DNA of 64,000 bases from positions 62,001-126,000 of the forward strand of contig JAUCBJ010006766.1 of the NCBI GenBank assembly GCA_032718475.1, read 5' to 3'. The notes under the pieces were generated by a model. It saw nothing but the letters and a program-made list of their open reading frames with translations. It had not been told where the DNA came from and did not search any database. This DNA is from Nemertoderma westbladi (taxonomy: Eukaryota > Xenacoelomorpha > Nemertodermatida > Nemertodermatidae). Below, one piece after another: positions 39,701-42,700 of this stretch. Position 1 is the stretch's first letter; each line of letters starts with the position of its first letter. A program made the position numbers and the translations under genes.

Positions 39701-42700
39701 TGGGCGAATGGACTGTTTCTGCAAAATCTTAAAAAAACCTAGCCTTTATGGATAATATTTTTGCTTATAATCAACGGTGAAACATGAATCATAAAATTAT
39801 GAAAATCACTTTGGAATGGTTTTACTTACGACACATATTTGCTGTTCGCCATGTCAATCGAATATGATTCTCGGCGCATTGCAGTGCGTATCCCTCGAAG
39901 ACCGAGCACTTGGCTGCCGTTTGTTCTTCAGCATCCTGACTATCGGTCATGCACAAATCATACATACAGTCGTAAATGAAGGCGTTCGGGTTGACCTGCA
40001 AGGCATGGATGGATCGGTTTATACTACCGGTCACGGTATTGGCTGGCAGTTGTTGTGTAAATGTTTCATTGTCTTGTCTTCAGTTTATGTTTTACAGTAC
40101 CGGTAGGCGGTAAGCCTGTATCAATATTGGATTTATTCCCCGATATACCGGTAACTATTTGATCAACCGCACCAATTAGAAGCATAATAATTGATTAATC
40201 TCCTCCTCATATACTTCGTACCTCCCCCTCTCTCTCTCTCTCTAGTGTGTTCTCTGATATTCCCCGCGGTCCCGTCAGCTGCTAGAAGAGTTTTGCGACC
40301 GTTACTAACACGTCCGACATGGTGTGAATCCATAATGCAGGAGCAGGAACGAGTTAAACCAGCTATAAACTTATGCGTGAACCTGATCACACCTTTCTTT
40401 TTAAATTTCCCGCCCGTATGACGTTGCTTGTTACTTAGTGACAGTAGAAGTCAGCTGGTACTGGGTAGTGGGTAGTGGAAGCTTTATGAAGGTGCTTAAT
40501 TTATATATGTAATTTTATTCAGGATCGCTATCTTATGGAATCTGCGATTGATCTCCTTTTCTACAGTTTCAATTCAAGATGGAATGACTCTGTTAACTTT
40601 GTATCCTTTGACTTTCAGTGATATACTATAATTCATTCAATTTTTCTATCCCTCTATTTAGGTACGTTAAAGTTTAAAAATTTAAGATTTTTCTTAAACG
40701 GTAGGCGATAAATAGGATCCATGACAATAAATGTAATATATAATTTATTTCCCGGGAGAAAGCGGAATAAACAAGAGGGAGCAAGGAAAGTAAATAATTC
40801 AATTTAATAAAAAAAAAACGAATTCCACGAAAACAAACATCTTTAATTACCCTATGAGTTGTTGACATGATAAAACTGGTCTCCATCGGTTACCTCGCAC
40901 GACATATTATACATCACGCGGTCAGCGGGAAATAAAGCAAAAAAAAGTAAATTAAAAATTAAAAATTTGCAGTTAAAATTATTGCAACTTATTAATTTAA
41001 CTTACAACTTCGCTGCAACCACTGAAACTGGGACTGCTCTGCAGTAAATTACAGGTGCTGTAGGCCGCATTGCGGATTTCTCGATCCTCAACTTTGAGAC
41101 AGGTATGATCGCCGACGGCAATGTCCGCACAACTGGTCAGCTCGCTGTCCAGAACTTTCCAGGAGTTAGCGAACTGTTCAGCGTAGGAGACAATGTGCTG
41201 GTCTTTTCGCATAAAATCGTCCTCTATGTTATTCGTGTAGGTGCCGCAGAGACCTTTGAAGGAATTTTCAGAAGCATTATTGATAACGAATAATTAGGCG
41301 GCAAAGGCGCTACCCACAAAAATGCAATAACTAACTTAAATTCCTTGAGTAGGTAATCGCAGGACATTTAGTATTAGTAGCGTACTGATCCTATTGATGA
41401 TATACAATTACTAGTAGACTACACTACATGGATGTACAACTGTACAGTCGGTAGCCACCGTAAACATCTGCTGTTCGCTATCAGTTGTGTAAATCCCCGA
41501 ATTCATCCGCTTTATAATTTATCAATCGATTCAGGAATGTGGATGAGTGACCATCCAATTTCTTCTCACCAGTCCGCCGCCCTTACCAATTATCTCATTG
41601 ATCGAGCCAGTTGTTTCTGCAGGGTAGCACTAGGTTTTGGAAACAAGATGTTACAGAGGTTGTACAATGCCTTATTAATTTAAACTAATTTATTGAGAAG
41701 AATTTAATGTTTTTTAGGTCTAGCTGATAAATTCCTAATATTCATTTAGTATTACCTAGTGTTTTTCCCTCATTTTCTGCCATTGCTGTGACGTAGACGT
41801 TTCCACTTGCATCCCACTTAACTCTCACACCCAGATTCGTCTCAAGGTATACCCAATCTCCGAGAACCTCAACTTTTACCGTGCTAATTAGAAAACAAAT
41901 GTTCCAAATGTAAATTGGTGATAAATATTAATAAATTTATCGTTCAAACTCAGTAAACGGATACGATCACTGTATATTACCATTTAAAATTATATTCATT
42001 ATTAAGGTTTTTCATTAATGTTAACGTATTTTAACTGCTATAGATTGAATAATTATTCAATTTTTTTAAATTTAATTTAATGCTTAATATTTAATTCGTA
42101 AAAATACTTGCAATCTCTCGGATTTTCAAACGCATCACTGTGTAATCTTATAAACTGTTACATTATAAGACTTGAAGTAAATAGTTATTTATTATGTTTC
42201 TTCTCTCTAAAAGCCTGTTTGGTTGTTTCAACATACTTGACATTGATTCCGACGTTTCTGTCCATAGCCTCCCCATTTACTGTCACATCGAATCCGTTCG
42301 CAGTGACTACGATACTCGCGAATTTCATATCCAATGACTTCTGACAGTCGGTTTGAGATGTACATTGTGTGGTGTCGATTTTGATCTACAAACACAAGGC
42401 CAGTTAGATTGATACTAATTAATTACGATGTACTAATTGTCTTTAGTATTAGTTTTAATTAAGTTGTATTAAATAGTATTTTAAAATACTTTTATATTTT
42501 ACTATTATATTTCTTTGTAAGTAAGTAAGTTTATTTCTTCCGTGTATTTAATTTCGGCATGACTTACCTCCCAATTACCGTCGGAACTTTTCGCCAGCGT
42601 ATACCTGCAGCGACCCGGGAAGTTGTAGTTGTACCCGTCAAAGGTTCTGTAGTGGAATCTACCGTAGTTGATGCAGGTAGCTAACTTCCGGTCGGGGTCG